Shown here in pieces: positions 1-10,446 of a stretch of 64,000 nt of DNA. The stretch is from positions 1-64,000 of the forward strand of contig CAVWMS010000004.1 of NCBI GenBank assembly GCA_963756185.1. The letters run 5' to 3'. A program made the translations under genes and the position numbers. Below the pieces are notes generated by a model. It had not been told where the DNA came from, made no database searches, and saw nothing but the letters and a program-made list of their open reading frames with translations. Numbering within the stretch: position 1 is the first letter of the stretch; each line of letters begins with the position of its first letter. Source of the stretch: DATAXI01 sp963756185 (GTDB lineage Bacteria > Verrucomicrobiota > Verrucomicrobiia > Chthoniobacterales > Chthoniobacteraceae).

Positions 1-1302
1 GATTGGCAAGGAAAACATCCATCGCCTCTTCGGAGGGAAGCTGCGCCAGCGCCCGGCGCAGAAGCGTAACCCGCTCGAATTCATCCGGATGATAAAGCAG
101 GTCCTCCCGCCGCGTGCCGGAGTTGAGGATGTGAATCGCGGGAAAAATTCGCTGCTCCGCCAGCCCGCGGTCGAGCTGCAGCTCCATGTTCCCCGTGCCC
201 TTGAATTCCTCGAAAATGAGCTGGTCCATCCGGCTTTCCGTGTCGATGAGCGCCGTGGCGACGATCGTGAGGCTGCCCCCCTCCTCGACATTGCGCGCCG
301 AGCTGAAGAATTTCTTCGGCTTCGCCAGCGCCTTCGAGTCGATGCCGCCGGACATGATCCGGCCCTTGCCCGGCTGCATCGCATTGTAGCCGCGCGACAG
401 CCGCGTGATGCTGTCCAGCAGGATCACCACGTGCTGTCCCGCACTCGACCAGCCGCCGCGCCCGCTCGCTCACCAGCTCCGCCACCTGGATGTGCCGCGA
501 GGGCGATTCGTCGAACGTCGAGGAAAAGATATCCGCATCCACCGAGCGCCTGCAGGTCGGTGACCTCCTCGGGCCGCTCATCGACCAGTAGCATGATGAC
601 GTGAATCTCCGGCGTGCCGGCCCGGATCGCCTGGGCTATCTCCTTCAGCAGGATCGTCTTGCCGGTACGCGGCGGCGCCACGATCAGCGCCCGCTGGCCC
701 CGGCCCAGCGGCGTGATCAGATCCATCGCCCGGCGAGAGGACCGAGCGCGTCATCGGGTTCTCGAGGATGATCCGCCGGTCGGGAAACGTCGCCGTCAGC
801 GAGTCGAACGGCTTCCGCGACCGTCCACGATTCCGCCGGCGCCCCCTCGATGCTGTAAACCTGGTCGAGCGCCAGAAATTTCTCCCGGTCCCGCGCGCCG
901 CGCAGCCGCCCCTCGATCCGGTGGCCGCTTTGCAGCCCATATCGCCGGACGACGCCCGGCGGCACGTAAATATCCTCCGGCCCCGGCCGGAAATTGAACC
1001 GCGGCCAGCGCAGAAAGCCATGGCTCTCGGACGCCATCTCCAGCACGCCATCGACCACCGTTTCCGAGCCGCGTTCCGTGAGGAAGCGCAGGATGTCCGC
1101 CACCATTTGGTGACGGCTGCGGTCCGGGTGGATGCGAACGTGAAGCGCCTGCATGCGCTCCAGCAACCCCACGCTCGTCAGCGCGTGCAATTCATCCAGA
1201 TGCACCCTCGAGCGGAATCTCCACCGCCTGCTGCGGTGCACCCGTCCCGGGTGGAGCGGATGCCGGGAGGCCGGGCCCTCCTGCTGGAGATTCAGCCTGC
1301 AT
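1..1302 (-). CDS. rho: Transcription termination factor Rho (partial, with five apparent +1 frameshifts)
   Basis: Rho is a hexameric RNA helicase that ends transcription. The Walker A region (APPRTGKT, near 650-680) and the later motifs VDERPEEVTDLQ, STFDESPSRHIQVAEL, LLDSITRLSRGYNA and GGIDSKAL are all present but lie in different frames. Reading the minus strand, one extra base each near 1205, 830, 745, 552 and 434 must be skipped to join them. Between 430 and 1 the frame is clean and matches Rho to close to its C-terminus, which lies outside the window. The start ATG at 1302 sits one base after the coaE stop, which suggests translational coupling. Every lesion is a single added base and no conserved motif is lost, so sequence error is more likely than decay. 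The family call is certain; the coding status is not. Confidence 0.9.
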
Positions 1303-1303
1303 G

Positions 1304-1906
1304 TCAGGAAAAAAGGCGCCCGGCCAGCAGTTGCGCCTGCGCCTCCAGCGCTTGCGCCAGGCCGTCATTCCATACGACAAAATCGGCGCGGCCAATCTTC
1401 TCGGCCAGGGGCATCTGGGAAGCGATCATGCTTTCGGCCAGGCCGGGCTCGACGCCCCGCCCCTCGATGAGGCGCCTGCGCTGCGTGGCCGGCGCGCACG
1501 CGACAACGGTGATCTTGTCAAACTGGCTTTCAGCGGATGTTTCAAACAAAAGTGGAATATCGACCACCAGCCAGGCTTTGCCCGGCTGCTCGCGAATCGT
1601 CCCCGCAAGGCTCGTCCAGGCCAGCCGGATGGCCGGATGCAGGATGGCTTCGAGGGCCTTTCTCTTCACTGGATCGGCAAAAACCATGGCGCGGAGCAGG
1701 GGGCGTTTTAGGGTCCCGGCGGCATCGAAGACTCCGGGGCCAAATCGGTCCCGGATCGCGGCGCGGATGGCCGGATCCGAGTCGGTTAGTTCGCGGGCGC
1801 AGCGGTCGGAGTCAAAGAGCCGGAGTCCCGGCGTAAGCTGGGTCAGGCAGCCCGTAAAGGCTGTCTTGCCGGTCGCAATCCCGCCCGTGACACCCAAGAC
1901 TGGCAC
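1304..1906 (-). CDS. coaE: Dephospho-CoA kinase
   Basis: This 200-residue protein has the CoaE signature: an N-terminal P-loop (GVTGGIATGKT, residues 5-15), FDSD at about 31-34, a HPAIR element near 90, and VVDIPLLFE near 115. It phosphorylates dephospho-CoA, the last step of coenzyme A synthesis, in the cytoplasm. Length is normal for the family and the frame is intact. The stop lies immediately upstream of the rho start, so the two probably share an mRNA. The start ATG lies 33 bases after the secretin stop on the same strand. Confidence 0.95.
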   Translation of the reverse strand: MPVLGVTGGIATGKTAFTGCLTQLTPGLRLFDSDRCARELTDSDPAIRAAIRDRFGPGVFDAAGTLKRPLLRAMVFADPVKRKALEAILHPAIRLAWTSLAGTIREQPGKAWLVVDIPLLFETSAESQFDKITVVACAPATQRRRLIEGRGVEPGLAESMIASQMPLAEKIGRADFVVWNDGLAQALEAQAQLLAGRLFS

Positions 1907-1939
1907 ACGCAGTTACACAATCCGGCGTTTCCGCCTCGA

Positions 1940-4649
1940 TTACTTCTGGAAGAGGGGAGCCTCGGGCTGCTCTTCCACGGGGGCCGTCGGTAGCGGCAGC
2001 GGCTCGGTGTTCTCCTCTTTCTCGTCGCTTTCGAGGATGTTTTCGCCCGCGGGGTTGATGAGGTGGGCGGTAACGAAAATGACCAGGTTGACCTTCAGGT
2101 GCTGATCCACATTCGAGCGGAACGCACGGCCAATGAGCGGGATGTCGCCCAGGATCGGGACCTTGTCCTGCACCTTCTGCACGTCCTCGCGCATCAGGCC
2201 GCCCAGCGAGACGGTCGCGCCGTCCCAGACGGTCACTGAGGTGGTCACCTTGCGGGTCGAGAAGATCGGCTGGTTGATCACGTTCGGCGTCAGCACAATC
2301 GAGGTCGGCTCGTTGAGCACCGTGCCGGTGAAGCTGAGCGCCTGCGGGTTGATCGTGCTGATCGGGCTGCCGTAGTTGATGAAACCCTCGAACTCGACCA
2401 CCTGCGGCACAAGGTTGAGGTCGATCGTGTAGTTGTCCGGACCCACGGTCGGCTCGACCTCGAGCGTGACGCCCGTGTTGCGGGTCTCGAACGCGGTCGG
2501 GGTCGTCGGCGTGACCGGGAAGATCTGGATCGACGGGGTGCTGCCGGGCGCGTTGAAGCCGCCGCCCACGACGCCGCCGCCGACGTTCTGCGGAATTTGC
2601 GGCGGGTTGAATTCCGTCGGGTAACGGAACTCCTCGACGATCTCAATAACGGCGCGCTGGCCGCTCTTGGTGGTCACGCTTGGCGCCGAAAGCAGATCGA
2701 CACCCTTCTTCTGGTCAAGCGCGCGAATGACCAGTTGGAAGGTCGGGTCCGACATGACGCTGCCAATGCCGAATACCTCCGGCGCAATGCCGGACGCGCC
2801 GCCCGTGGCGGGAAAGAGCAGGGCCTGGATCGCATTGGCGCTGATCGCATAGCTCCCGCTGCGCAATCCGCTCGATAGCGGCTGCTCCGCCAGCGGGCCG
2901 GTGCTTGGGAACGGCAGCGCGTAATCCGACGCGTTCGTCGGCAGCCCTTCCCCCTGCGTGCCACCCGAGGCGAACACCGTGTGCTGGCCCGGAATGTTGA
3001 ACTGGCCCAGCAGCGTATTGATCGTCAGTTCCTTCTCGTTCTGCTGCTGGATTTCAACGAATTTCGACTCGATCGAGACCTGCGTCGGCACCGCCGGCGT
3101 GATCGAATCGATGATGGCGTCCACCAGCTCGATGTTCGACTCCGTGTTATGCACGATCAGCTTGCTGGTTTGCGGGAAGTAAATCGCGCTCGCTCCGGTC
3201 GGGAATTGCACCCCGTTCGCGGTCAGGTAATCGATCGCGCTCTGCCTCGGCACGATGCCGCTGCCTTGGTCGTTCTCGCCTCCCCCGCCGCCCCCGGGAG
3301 GTCCACCGCCGCCACCCGCCCCCTCGCGGCGCGTTGAGGATGTTGCCGGTGATATTCGGCTGCGAAGCCAGGAATCCCGGAGGCACCTTGTACTCCTTCG
3401 TGTACATCTCGTCGGTTTGCGCCGAGGGAGGCACGATTGCCACCGCGTACGGATCAATCTTCAATTTCAGATTCGCCAGCTCGCAGATGTAATGGAGCGC
3501 CTCGATGAGCGGGATGTTGCTCAGCTCGAGCGTGATCCTCTGTTCACCGGCGGAGACCGCCGGGACCCCCGTAGTGGGGACTCCAGGGACGCCGGGTGCC
3601 GTGCCGGGAGGCGTCAGGCCAGGAATGGTCTCGCCGGTCGGACCGGCGGGTACAACGGGCGTGCTCTCGGGCGAGCCGCCCCCGGATTCCCCGGTATCGA
3701 GCACGATGTTCACGCCGCGCTTGGCGGGATCAGGCTCCTCCGTGTCCAGTTCGCGGCTCTTTTCCTTCAGGAAATCCACCGCCTCGCGGATCGTCGCGTC
3801 GCGGAATTCGATCTTGGGAATGATGATGCGGTTCAGCTTGGCCGTAATGTAGGCCACGTTGCGCACGTCGGTTTCTTGAGGCGCGAAGTTCTCCGTCTGC
3901 TTGATGCCAAACTTGTGGACGGGCATCTGCCAGCTATTGTCCAGTTGCCACAGCAGCTCGGCGCGCGTCGCCTCGTATGCTACGGTCGAGTACTGGTCGC
4001 GGTAGCGGTTGACCTCCTCCTGGCCCTTCCGGGCGGCGATGTTGTAGGGATCGAGGTTTAGGACCTTCTCGTAGTCCGCGTACGCCTTGTCGTACTGGGC
4101 GGACTGGATGTAGTTCGCCGCCTCGGTCATCAGGTCCTTCACTTCCTCAATCTTGCCCCGGAAGGCCGGCGTGATCGTCTTGTTGTAATAATCCGGGTCC
4201 TCGAGATGGGCCAGGATCACGATCGCCCGGTGGCAATTCGGGTCGTACTGCGGGTCGAGCACGGCCTGGCAGAGATTCTTGGCGTCCTCGTACCGGCCTT
4301 CACCGATGCGCTGCTCGGCCAGGTCGCACGCAGCCAGGTCCAGGCCGTCCAGCGCCTTGCCCCGCAGCCGATGGGTCGCGTCGCTGTCGGGCAACAGATC
4401 GCAGGCCAGTTTATATTGCGCGAACGCTGTCTCGTAATCCCCCTGCTTCGTCGCGATGTCGCCCGCCTGGATCGCCGCCTCGGCTCGCCGGGCGTCCTCT
4501 TCCTTGCGTTCAAGTGCGCGGGCCGCGGTCGCCTCGACCCCGGTATCCGAATAACTGGTTCCCGACGAGGTGCCGGCGAAAAGGGCGGTGGGGTGGATGG
4601 AAGCCGCGGCAAGTGCGCAGGCACAAATTATCGGGGGCGTGATTCTCAT
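1940..4649 (-). CDS. Secretin-like outer-membrane protein with TPR region (Amuc_1098-like), one frameshift
   Basis: This is a large exported protein of about 900 residues. It has a signal peptide (first ~25 residues), tetratricopeptide-like helices (roughly residues 60-220), a short N-domain near 270, a Pro/Gly-rich linker, and a C-terminal secretin domain. The secretin part is recognised from IVHNTESNIELVDAII, LLSAPSVTTKSGQRA, WDGATVSLGGLM and KVPILGDIPLIGRAFR. Secretins form multimeric outer-membrane channels for type II/IV secretion or pili. The reading frame breaks once near 3330, inside a GC-rich Gly-coding stretch. Removing one base (GCGC/CGCGAG context) joins NILNA to REGAGGGGG and restores one protein. 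Gene order with the next four upstream genes matches Akkermansia Amuc_1098-1102. The shift is probably a sequence error. Confidence 0.85.
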
Positions 4650-4745
4650 TCGGGTCCTGGGAGTTGATATGGGGCTGGCTGATATATGGGGAACTGGAGG
4701 CGCCGGCGCCCTGCGGCGCGCATTTGTGGCACGATCCTGAAATGT

Positions 4746-5784
4746 CTAGGGCTGGCTCGGTGGCGGACTTGACGGCGGACTGGAAGCCTGGCTTGCGGCC
4801 GGCGTATCAAGAGGCACGTTGTACGTCTTGCCAGTGGGAAGCTGAATTACTGCCTGCGCATCGGTGATGTCAATTAATTTATACGTCACATCCTTCTCCG
4901 GCGGGATGTTGAAATCCTTCCCCTTCTTGACCGCGAATTTCGAGTTGTCCCAGAGATAATGGAAAATCGCGTAGGAATCCGGGGAATTCGACTCCTTCTC
5001 GAGGACCAGCACTACCAGGTCCCCATTCTCGGTGTTCTGGACCGTCAATTCGGAGACGTCCGTCTGGCTCAGCGTGTTCGGATCCATGACCTGCTTGAAC
5101 TCGAACTTGATAACCTTGAACTTGGTGCCGGGGATCACATCGCCGATTTTCACGAACTGGCTCGGCTGGTTGATATCAATGGTGTTGATCTGGAAATCCA
5201 TGCTCTCCGGCTTCTTGGGATCCCCATCGTACGCGTTGAACAGCAGGCGGAACGGCTGCCGGTAATACTGGGCCAGCCGCAGCCTCGAGTAATACGGAGG
5301 ATGCGACTTCGGGTCCCACGGATTGTACGCGTCCGAGCCGTCACCGTTCATACCCTGCCATTTCACCAGGTTGCTGAAGCCGTCGCCGCTCGGGTCCTCG
5401 TTCAGGACGTTGTTGTCCAGGATGTCCAGGTGGTTCTCGATCAGCCAGGAATTGGGCACGGGAAAATGCAGCGGCCAGGGCTCCCTTCGCGCTCGGATCC
5501 ACCAGGTCGTTTCCCGAGACAATGTAAGGAATCGAGACGAAGAACGATCCCTCCCCGGGGGTCAGCGCCCACCGGGCGGGGCTTTTCAGAGCCTCGGCCG
5601 CATGATCGAGCGCGTCGATATCGACGGACGGAATCGTCGGGTTTTGATACACATTGCCCTTGATCCCGTTGAAAATGTCCTCGAAATCCATCGCGCTCTT
5701 GATGAGGAAGCCGGACAGCACCATCAGAATCAACGCGACGACCGCGAGGATGAACTGATCGTAATTGCGCTTGATCCAGTCCAT
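4746..5784 (-). CDS. Single-pass membrane protein of the pilus-like cluster (Amuc_1099-like), one frameshift
   Basis: The protein starts MDWIKRNYDQF and has one membrane segment at about residues 10-30. A periplasmic part follows, and the C-terminus is rich in Pro, Ser and Gln. The frame breaks near 5480: removal of one G (AAG-GGAG context) joins VDPSAK to EPWPLHFPVPNSWL and continues to the stop at 4746. Without the shift the protein is about 345 residues. It sits between the secretin gene and the Amuc_1100-like gene, the position of Amuc_1099 in Akkermansia. I infer an inner-membrane or periplasmic role in the same assembly. No enzymatic motif is visible. Confidence 0.75.
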
Positions 5785-5788
5785 GGCG

Positions 5789-6829
5789 TTATTGCCCGCC
5801 GCGGCCCTGTCCGCGAGTGGCCCGTTCCGGGGCGTTGAATGAAACGATGTCGACGCGCATCGCGACGTTCACCTTTTCCGTGCCGACGATGAACTGGAGG
5901 TAGGCGGCGCCGTTGTCCGTGCCGGAAGCCGCTGCCTGGTCAGGCGCGGGAGAAGGCGTGGGACTGGAACTGTTGCCGCTATCTTTCGAGACCGGACTCG
6001 GGTTCGAGTTGTTCACCACCAGGGTGCGGGTGATGTAGAATTGCTTGTTTGACGCCGCAAAGTCGTTGAGCACCTTCTGGAACGCCTGCTGGCTGGCGGT
6101 AAACTGGACATCGAAGGGGTATCTCTCGACACCCTCGCCGCCACTATATCCCCCTCCGCCACCAAGCCCCCCTCCTCCACCGCCATTGCGGCCGCCGCGA
6201 AATCCGCCACCACCGCGGCCACCGCGATTTCCTCCTCCACCACCGCCTCCACCGCCACCACCACCTCCGCCGCCGGAAGAACCCTCCTGCGGCAGCTTCG
6301 TCCGCTTGAGACTCGTCACGGCGTCGACATGGTCATCGATGAGAATATTCATCGCTATGACAATCGCGTCGAGCTGCCGTCCCAGCGGGCTGGCAGCCGC
6401 GTCGGCGGGAGGCTGCTTGGTATAAACATCGAAATCCATCGCGTAGCCGTTGGTGTTATCGGGAAGCTTCACCCCGGCCTTGCCCGCGCGCGCCATCAGG
6501 TCGGTCGTCGCCTGCCGCAGCCGGTCCTGGAACATCGAGGGCGTGATCTGGTCCACCGGCAGCACCATCTGCGAAAGCGTCTCGGCCAGGTTATGCGTCG
6601 CGTCGATGTACGCGTCCCGCTCCGCCCGGTATTTCTCGACATTCTGCTGGTTGGGATACGGCACCCTGCGCTGGAGCTGCTGCAACGTGTTCGCCTGTTC
6701 GTTGTACTGGTCGGTGACGTCCGAGTAATTGTCGTACGCGTTGTACAGCAGGTAACCCAGCACTCCGGCGCCGATGACCAGGATGGCGATAAAACCCGTC
6801 AGGAACTTGTTTTCGCGGATCCAGTTCAT
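5789..6829 (-). CDS. Amuc_1100-like membrane-anchored pilus-cluster protein with long poly-Gly insert
   Basis: The start ATG at 6829 overlaps the preceding stop as ATGA. The N-terminus (MNWIRENKFLTGFIAIL) is followed by one membrane helix at about residues 10-30 and a coiled-coil region (~35-110). The C-terminal part has features of Amuc_1100: a PLGRQLDAI helix and a final strand region VNVAMRVDIVSFNAPE. Amuc_1100 is an abundant outer-surface protein of Akkermansia that is linked to its type IV pilus-like locus and host signalling. Between about residues 195 and 245 this protein has a Gly tract of some fifteen residues followed by more Gly/Arg-rich sequence. That tract is not in the Akkermansia protein as I recall it. 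Function here is inferred from synteny and fold. Confidence 0.75.
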   Translation of the reverse strand: MNWIRENKFLTGFIAILVIGAGVLGYLLYNAYDNYSDVTDQYNEQANTLQQLQRRVPYPNQQNVEKYRAERDAYIDATHNLAETLSQMVLPVDQITPSMFQDRLRQATTDLMARAGKAGVKLPDNTNGYAMDFDVYTKQPPADAAASPLGRQLDAIVIAMNILIDDHVDAVTSLKRTKLPQEGSSGGGGGGGGGGGGGGGNRGGRGGGGFRGGRNGGGGGGLGGGGGYSGGEGVERYPFDVQFTASQQAFQKVLNDFAASNKQFYITRTLVVNNSNPSPVSKDSGNSSSPTPSPAPDQAAASGTDNGAAYLQFIVGTEKVNVAMRVDIVSFNAPERATRGQGRGGQ

Positions 6830-8523
6830 TGCGAGATGCCTTCCTTCAGCTCGACCAGCAGCTCGTAATCGAAATCCCACTCCGTGTCCGTGTGGCTGGT
6901 GCGCATCGTCGTGCTCACCGATTCCACATAGGGCGATTTTCTCAGGTTGTCGGCAAAATCATCCACCAGTTGCTCGTTCGCCTTCAGGTAGAGGCCGTGC
7001 AGCTTCACCCCCTGGGACATCCTGCCTCCTCCTCCCCCACCCTGGTTATTGCGCTGGCCCGGCGCGGAGGTATCGATCGCCTTGCCCCCGGACATTGCCA
7101 CCGGCTCGAAGTGGGTGACCCAGATATAGCTGGCGGGCAGCCGGGTGTTGAAGTCGCTGATCACCCGCAGCCAGTAGTCGCGGTCGCGGATCGCCCCCAG
7201 GAACGGCGCCGCCGTCTCCTGCGCCGAGTCGATCTGGCTCTTGGTCTGGTCAATGCTGTCGGCGAATCCCTTCAGCACAGTCACCTTGGGCACCAGCGTC
7301 GCGATCACCTGCTGCTCGACCTGCGCCGCCCGCATGAAATAGAGCCACGCCGCCCCCAGCGAGAGCAGGATGCACAGCGCCGCCAGGATCATGTACGGCT
7401 GCTTGCGCGCAAGCAGCTTCTTCTTGGTCACGCTCGCCGGCTCGAGGTTCAGTTCCATCGGCGCCTCGGTAGCCGAACGCAGCGCCAGCCCCACCAGTTC
7501 CCCCAGCGTGTGCGCCCTCCGGCCCGCCGCGTCGATATCGACCCCGCCGGAGACGGTGACGTTGCGCAGCGGATTGAAGAAATCGATCGACAACTGCAGT
7601 TTCTCGGCAAAGAACTCGCGGATATACGGCAGGCTCACGCTCCCGCCGCAAAGGTAAACGTGCTGCGGCTGCGTGCCGCCTTGCTGCGCCTTGTAAAACG
7701 ATATCGACCGCGTGATCTCCGCGTGCAGGCGCGTCATCGAGTTGCGGATGATCTTCGAGACCCGCGCAACGTCCGGATCGCTCGGCTCCGCGTAGGCCCC
7801 GCCCAGCGAGACGAAACCGACGCTCTGCTTGCGCTCCTCGGCCGCCCCAAACGGTTCGTTGAATTCCCGCGCAATGTTCGCGGTAAAGGTGGTGCCGCCG
7901 ATCGGGATGCTGCGGCTGAATGCCTTGTTGGGCTCGATGAAAATCAGGTTCGTCGTCCGCGCCCCGATATCGATGAGCAGCGAGCACCCGGTGGCATCCG
8001 CGTAATTGTAACGGAACGCGTTGTAGAGCGCCATGGGACCCACGTCGACGATGCCGGTCGAAAGGCCCGAGTCCTCGACCGCCCCGTTCAGCTCATCCAG
8101 CAGGTCCGCCTTGATCGCCACCAGCACCACCTCGATCTTGCTCTCCTCCTTGCTCGCCACGAGCTGGTAATCCCACACCACTTCCTCGATCGGGAATGGC
8201 ACGTTCTGCTGCGCCTCGAACTGGACGATCTGGTCGATCTTTGTCGGATCCACCGTCGGCAGCTTGACGAAGCGCGTGAACACCGACTGCGCCGCAATCG
8301 CGTAATTGACCCGCGCATTCTTGATCTTCAGCTCGTTGAGCATCTCGCCCACGACCAGCTTGATCTGCGATATGCGCGACGCCTCCGCCGCGGGATCGGC
8401 CAGCAACTCCCGCGTCGCGAAGGCCTGCAGCACGAGGCCGCCCTCCGGGGTGGAATGGAAATCGGCCAGACCCACGGTCTGCATGCCGAGATTTAGGCTA
8501 AGGATTCGAACGGGCTTTGCCAC
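6826..8523 (-). CDS. PilM-PilN-type fusion protein (Amuc_1101-like)
   Basis: This 565-residue protein has an N-terminal PilM-type actin-like ATPase domain (about 1-345), with ILSLNLGMQTVGLAD at the phosphate-binding loop, SLLIDIGARTTNLIFIE in the middle and VYLCGGSVSLPYI later. A membrane helix (about 376-396) follows, then a periplasmic PilN-like domain up to the end. In most type IV pilus systems PilM and PilN are separate proteins that bind each other; here they are one chain. The gene is the second of the five-gene cluster and overlaps the next start by ATGA, so the genes are probably co-translated. It would form the inner-membrane alignment platform of the machine. Confidence 0.85.
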   Translation of the reverse strand: MAKPVRILSLNLGMQTVGLADFHSTPEGGLVLQAFATRELLADPAAEASRISQIKLVVGEMLNELKIKNARVNYAIAAQSVFTRFVKLPTVDPTKIDQIVQFEAQQNVPFPIEEVVWDYQLVASKEESKIEVVLVAIKADLLDELNGAVEDSGLSTGIVDVGPMALYNAFRYNYADATGCSLLIDIGARTTNLIFIEPNKAFSRSIPIGGTTFTANIAREFNEPFGAAEERKQSVGFVSLGGAYAEPSDPDVARVSKIIRNSMTRLHAEITRSISFYKAQQGGTQPQHVYLCGGSVSLPYIREFFAEKLQLSIDFFNPLRNVTVSGGVDIDAAGRRAHTLGELVGLALRSATEAPMELNLEPASVTKKKLLARKQPYMILAALCILLSLGAAWLYFMRAAQVEQQVIATLVPKVTVLKGFADSIDQTKSQIDSAQETAAPFLGAIRDRDYWLRVISDFNTRLPASYIWVTHFEPVAMSGGKAIDTSAPGQRNNQGGGGGGRMSQGVKLHGLYLKANEQLVDDFADNLRKSPYVESVSTTMRTSHTDTEWDFDYELLVELKEGISQ

Positions 8524-8566
8524 GGACTGTCTGGCTGGGGATTTTCAGGAGGCCTTCGGGGGGATT

Positions 8567-9157
8567 CTATTGCTGCTCGGGAGCCTCCGTCTTGATTTGC
8601 TCGTATCGATCCCAAAACAGAGCGGCAAACGGAGTTTGGTTCTTGTTGAGCACCTTCCCGGTGATCTGCTGCATGTTTTGCCACCATTGCATCTGCCCGG
8701 CGGCCTTGTAGCTCTTGGTTGCCAGCACCTGGCCCTGGTTGAGGACCTGCACCCCCACATCCTGGATGTCGCTCGATACCAGCGGCTTCCCGTTCAGGAT
8801 TTTCTCAATGGTCCGCGGCGGCACGTACATGACCGAATAAAGATCCTGCCCCTTCGGGATATCCACGTGTGTCACTTCCCCCGTCAGGCAGTGATTCGCG
8901 ATCAAAATGTAGTACCGGAACGTCAGTTGATCGGTCCACGGCACGTTCGATTGAAAATCAACCTCGACCTGCAGCCATTGCCGGGCCTGGACCGTGAATT
9001 GCGGCCCCAGCGTGTACGAGACTTCCGGCGAAGTGACCACCGCGGGCGAGACCTGCTTGAGGATGTAAGAGGCCCCGTAACCCCCGCCGTAATATTGTCC
9101 AAACGAAGGCAGTGCCAGGAGCACAAGGCTTGCGGTTGCGGCTACTAGAGTTCTCAT
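8567..9157 (-). CDS. Exported protein of the pilus-like cluster (Amuc_1102-like)
   Basis: The 196-residue protein has a signal peptide (MRTLVAATASLVLLALPSFG) and a mature domain of predicted beta structure with few Cys. It opens the minus-strand cluster, 43 bases upstream of the PilM-type gene, which is the position of Amuc_1102 next to Amuc_1101. I assign it by synteny plus overall layout (signal peptide, size, all-beta), not from a catalytic motif. It is probably a periplasmic or surface component of the pilus-like apparatus. It is the first gene of the operon, so the promoter should lie upstream of 9157. Confidence 0.65.
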   Translation of the reverse strand: MRTLVAATASLVLLALPSFGQYYGGGYGASYILKQVSPAVVTSPEVSYTLGPQFTVQARQWLQVEVDFQSNVPWTDQLTFRYYILIANHCLTGEVTHVDIPKGQDLYSVMYVPPRTIEKILNGKPLVSSDIQDVGVQVLNQGQVLATKSYKAAGQMQWWQNMQQITGKVLNKNQTPFAALFWDRYEQIKTEAPEQQ

Positions 9158-9495
9158 AGGGAGGGAGACTTGAAATTTTGCAGGGGGCTCAACTTGCAGG
9201 GTGATTTTCCGCCCTGCAACGAAAAAACATCCTTTCTCGCAATTTACCGCACGGGGTTCTCAGGGGACCATGTCCCCTGAGTGGGGTGCGGGGCGACGCC
9301 CCGCCTTCAAAAATACAGGCACGGCGGCCTAAAAAATCCCCATCAAACCGGCCCGTAAAAAATGAGTCCGCGCCCCGCCGCCAATCAGCCGCCGTGCGCC
9401 CATCGAAAAAGCGAAGCGCATTTCGATGCCCATAATCCTCCCCCTCCGGCCAAAACCCGACAAATTGGAGCGTTTCAAGCTACCCCAGCGGCCCT
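9158..9495. repeat. Intergenic region with three strong hairpins
   Basis: No convincing gene is seen here. Three perfect or near-perfect hairpins are present: 9194-9219 (TTGCAGGG arm), 9259-9281 (CTCAGGGGA arm) and 9287-9304 (GCGGGGC-GAC-GCCCCGC). None is followed by a clear U-run on either strand, so they are not classic intrinsic terminators. They lie downstream of the decarboxylase gene and upstream of the pilus-like operon. They may end one transcript or be short repetitive extragenic palindromes. Confidence 0.5.
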
Positions 9496-10446
9496 TCAAT
9501 CGGTCTTCAGCCGGTCCCGGAAGTAATCGATCGCCTTCTTGATCCCCTCCTCGAAGCTCACCCGCGGCTCCCAATTCAGGACCTTTCGCGCCCGCGTGAT
9601 ATCCGGCTGCCGCACCTTCGGATCGTCCACCGGCAGCGGCCGGTATTCGATGCACGCCGACGTGCCGGTGATCCGGATGATCTCCTCGGCGAACTGCTTG
9701 ATCGTCATCTCGGTCGGGTTGCCGATGTTCACCGGCTCATGAAAATTGCTCATCGCCAGCCGGAAAATCCCGTCAATCAGATCGCTCACATAACAGAACG
9801 AGCGTGTCTGCGTGCCATCGCCGAAGATCGTCAGCGGCTGGTTGGTGAGCGCCTGACCGATGAACGCCGGCACCACGCGCCCATCCCGCAGCCGCATCCG
9901 CGGACCATAGGTATTAAAAATACGAACAATTTTCGTATCCACCTTGTGGAACCGGTGGTACGCCATCGTCATCGCCTCCGCGAAACGCTTCGCCTCGTCA
10001 TAAACGCCCCGCGGCCCGATCGGGTTCACATTCCCCCAGTAGGTCTCCGGCTGCGGATGCACCAGCGGATCGCCGTAGCACTCCGAGGTCGACGCGAGCA
10101 AAAACACCGCGTTCTTCGCCTTCGCAAGCCCCAGCGTGTTGTGCGTCCCGTGCGCCCCCACCTTCAGCGTCGGGATCGGGTATTCCAGGTAATCCACCGG
10201 GCTGGCCGGCGATGCGAAATGGAACACGTAATCCACTTCGTTTGGCAGGAAGATGAAATTCGACACATCCTGCTTGAAGAACTTGAAGTCCTCATTGCCG
10301 GCCAGGTGCTCGATGTTCGCCGCCGAGCCGGTGATGAAATTGTCGATCCCGATCACCCGGAACCCCTCGGCCAGCAGCCGGTCGCTCAAATGGGAACCCA
10401 GGAACCCGGCGGCGCCGGTGACAACTGCGGTGCGTTTTAAAGCCAT
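9496..10446 (-). CDS. UDP-glucuronate decarboxylase (UDP-xylose synthase), SDR family
   Basis: This 316-residue short-chain dehydrogenase has the NAD-binding GAAGFLGSHL at residues 11-20, the DNFITGS loop that follows it, FHFASPASPVDYLEYP typical of UDP-xylose synthases, and a catalytic YDEAKR (YxxxK). The reaction converts UDP-glucuronate to UDP-xylose and CO2 in the cytoplasm, supplying a pentose for surface glycans. Length and motifs fit UXS better than UDP-glucose 4-epimerase or dTDP-glucose dehydratase. A polyprenyl-type sugar transferase gene lies at 18350-19738, so both may serve polysaccharide synthesis, though they are not in one operon. Confidence 0.9.
   Translation of the reverse strand: MALKRTAVVTGAAGFLGSHLSDRLLAEGFRVIGIDNFITGSAANIEHLAGNEDFKFFKQDVSNFIFLPNEVDYVFHFASPASPVDYLEYPIPTLKVGAHGTHNTLGLAKAKNAVFLLASTSECYGDPLVHPQPETYWGNVNPIGPRGVYDEAKRFAEAMTMAYHRFHKVDTKIVRIFNTYGPRMRLRDGRVVPAFIGQALTNQPLTIFGDGTQTRSFCYVSDLIDGIFRLAMSNFHEPVNIGNPTEMTIKQFAEEIIRITGTSACIEYRPLPVDDPKVRQPDITRARKVLNWEPRVSFEEGIKKAIDYFRDRLKTD

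Noticed and set aside
6045..6425. Plus-strand frame rich in Pro (PPPPPP...) opposite the Amuc_1100-like Gly tract
   Set aside because: It is the reverse-frame reading of the Gly-coding region on the minus strand and has no gene features.
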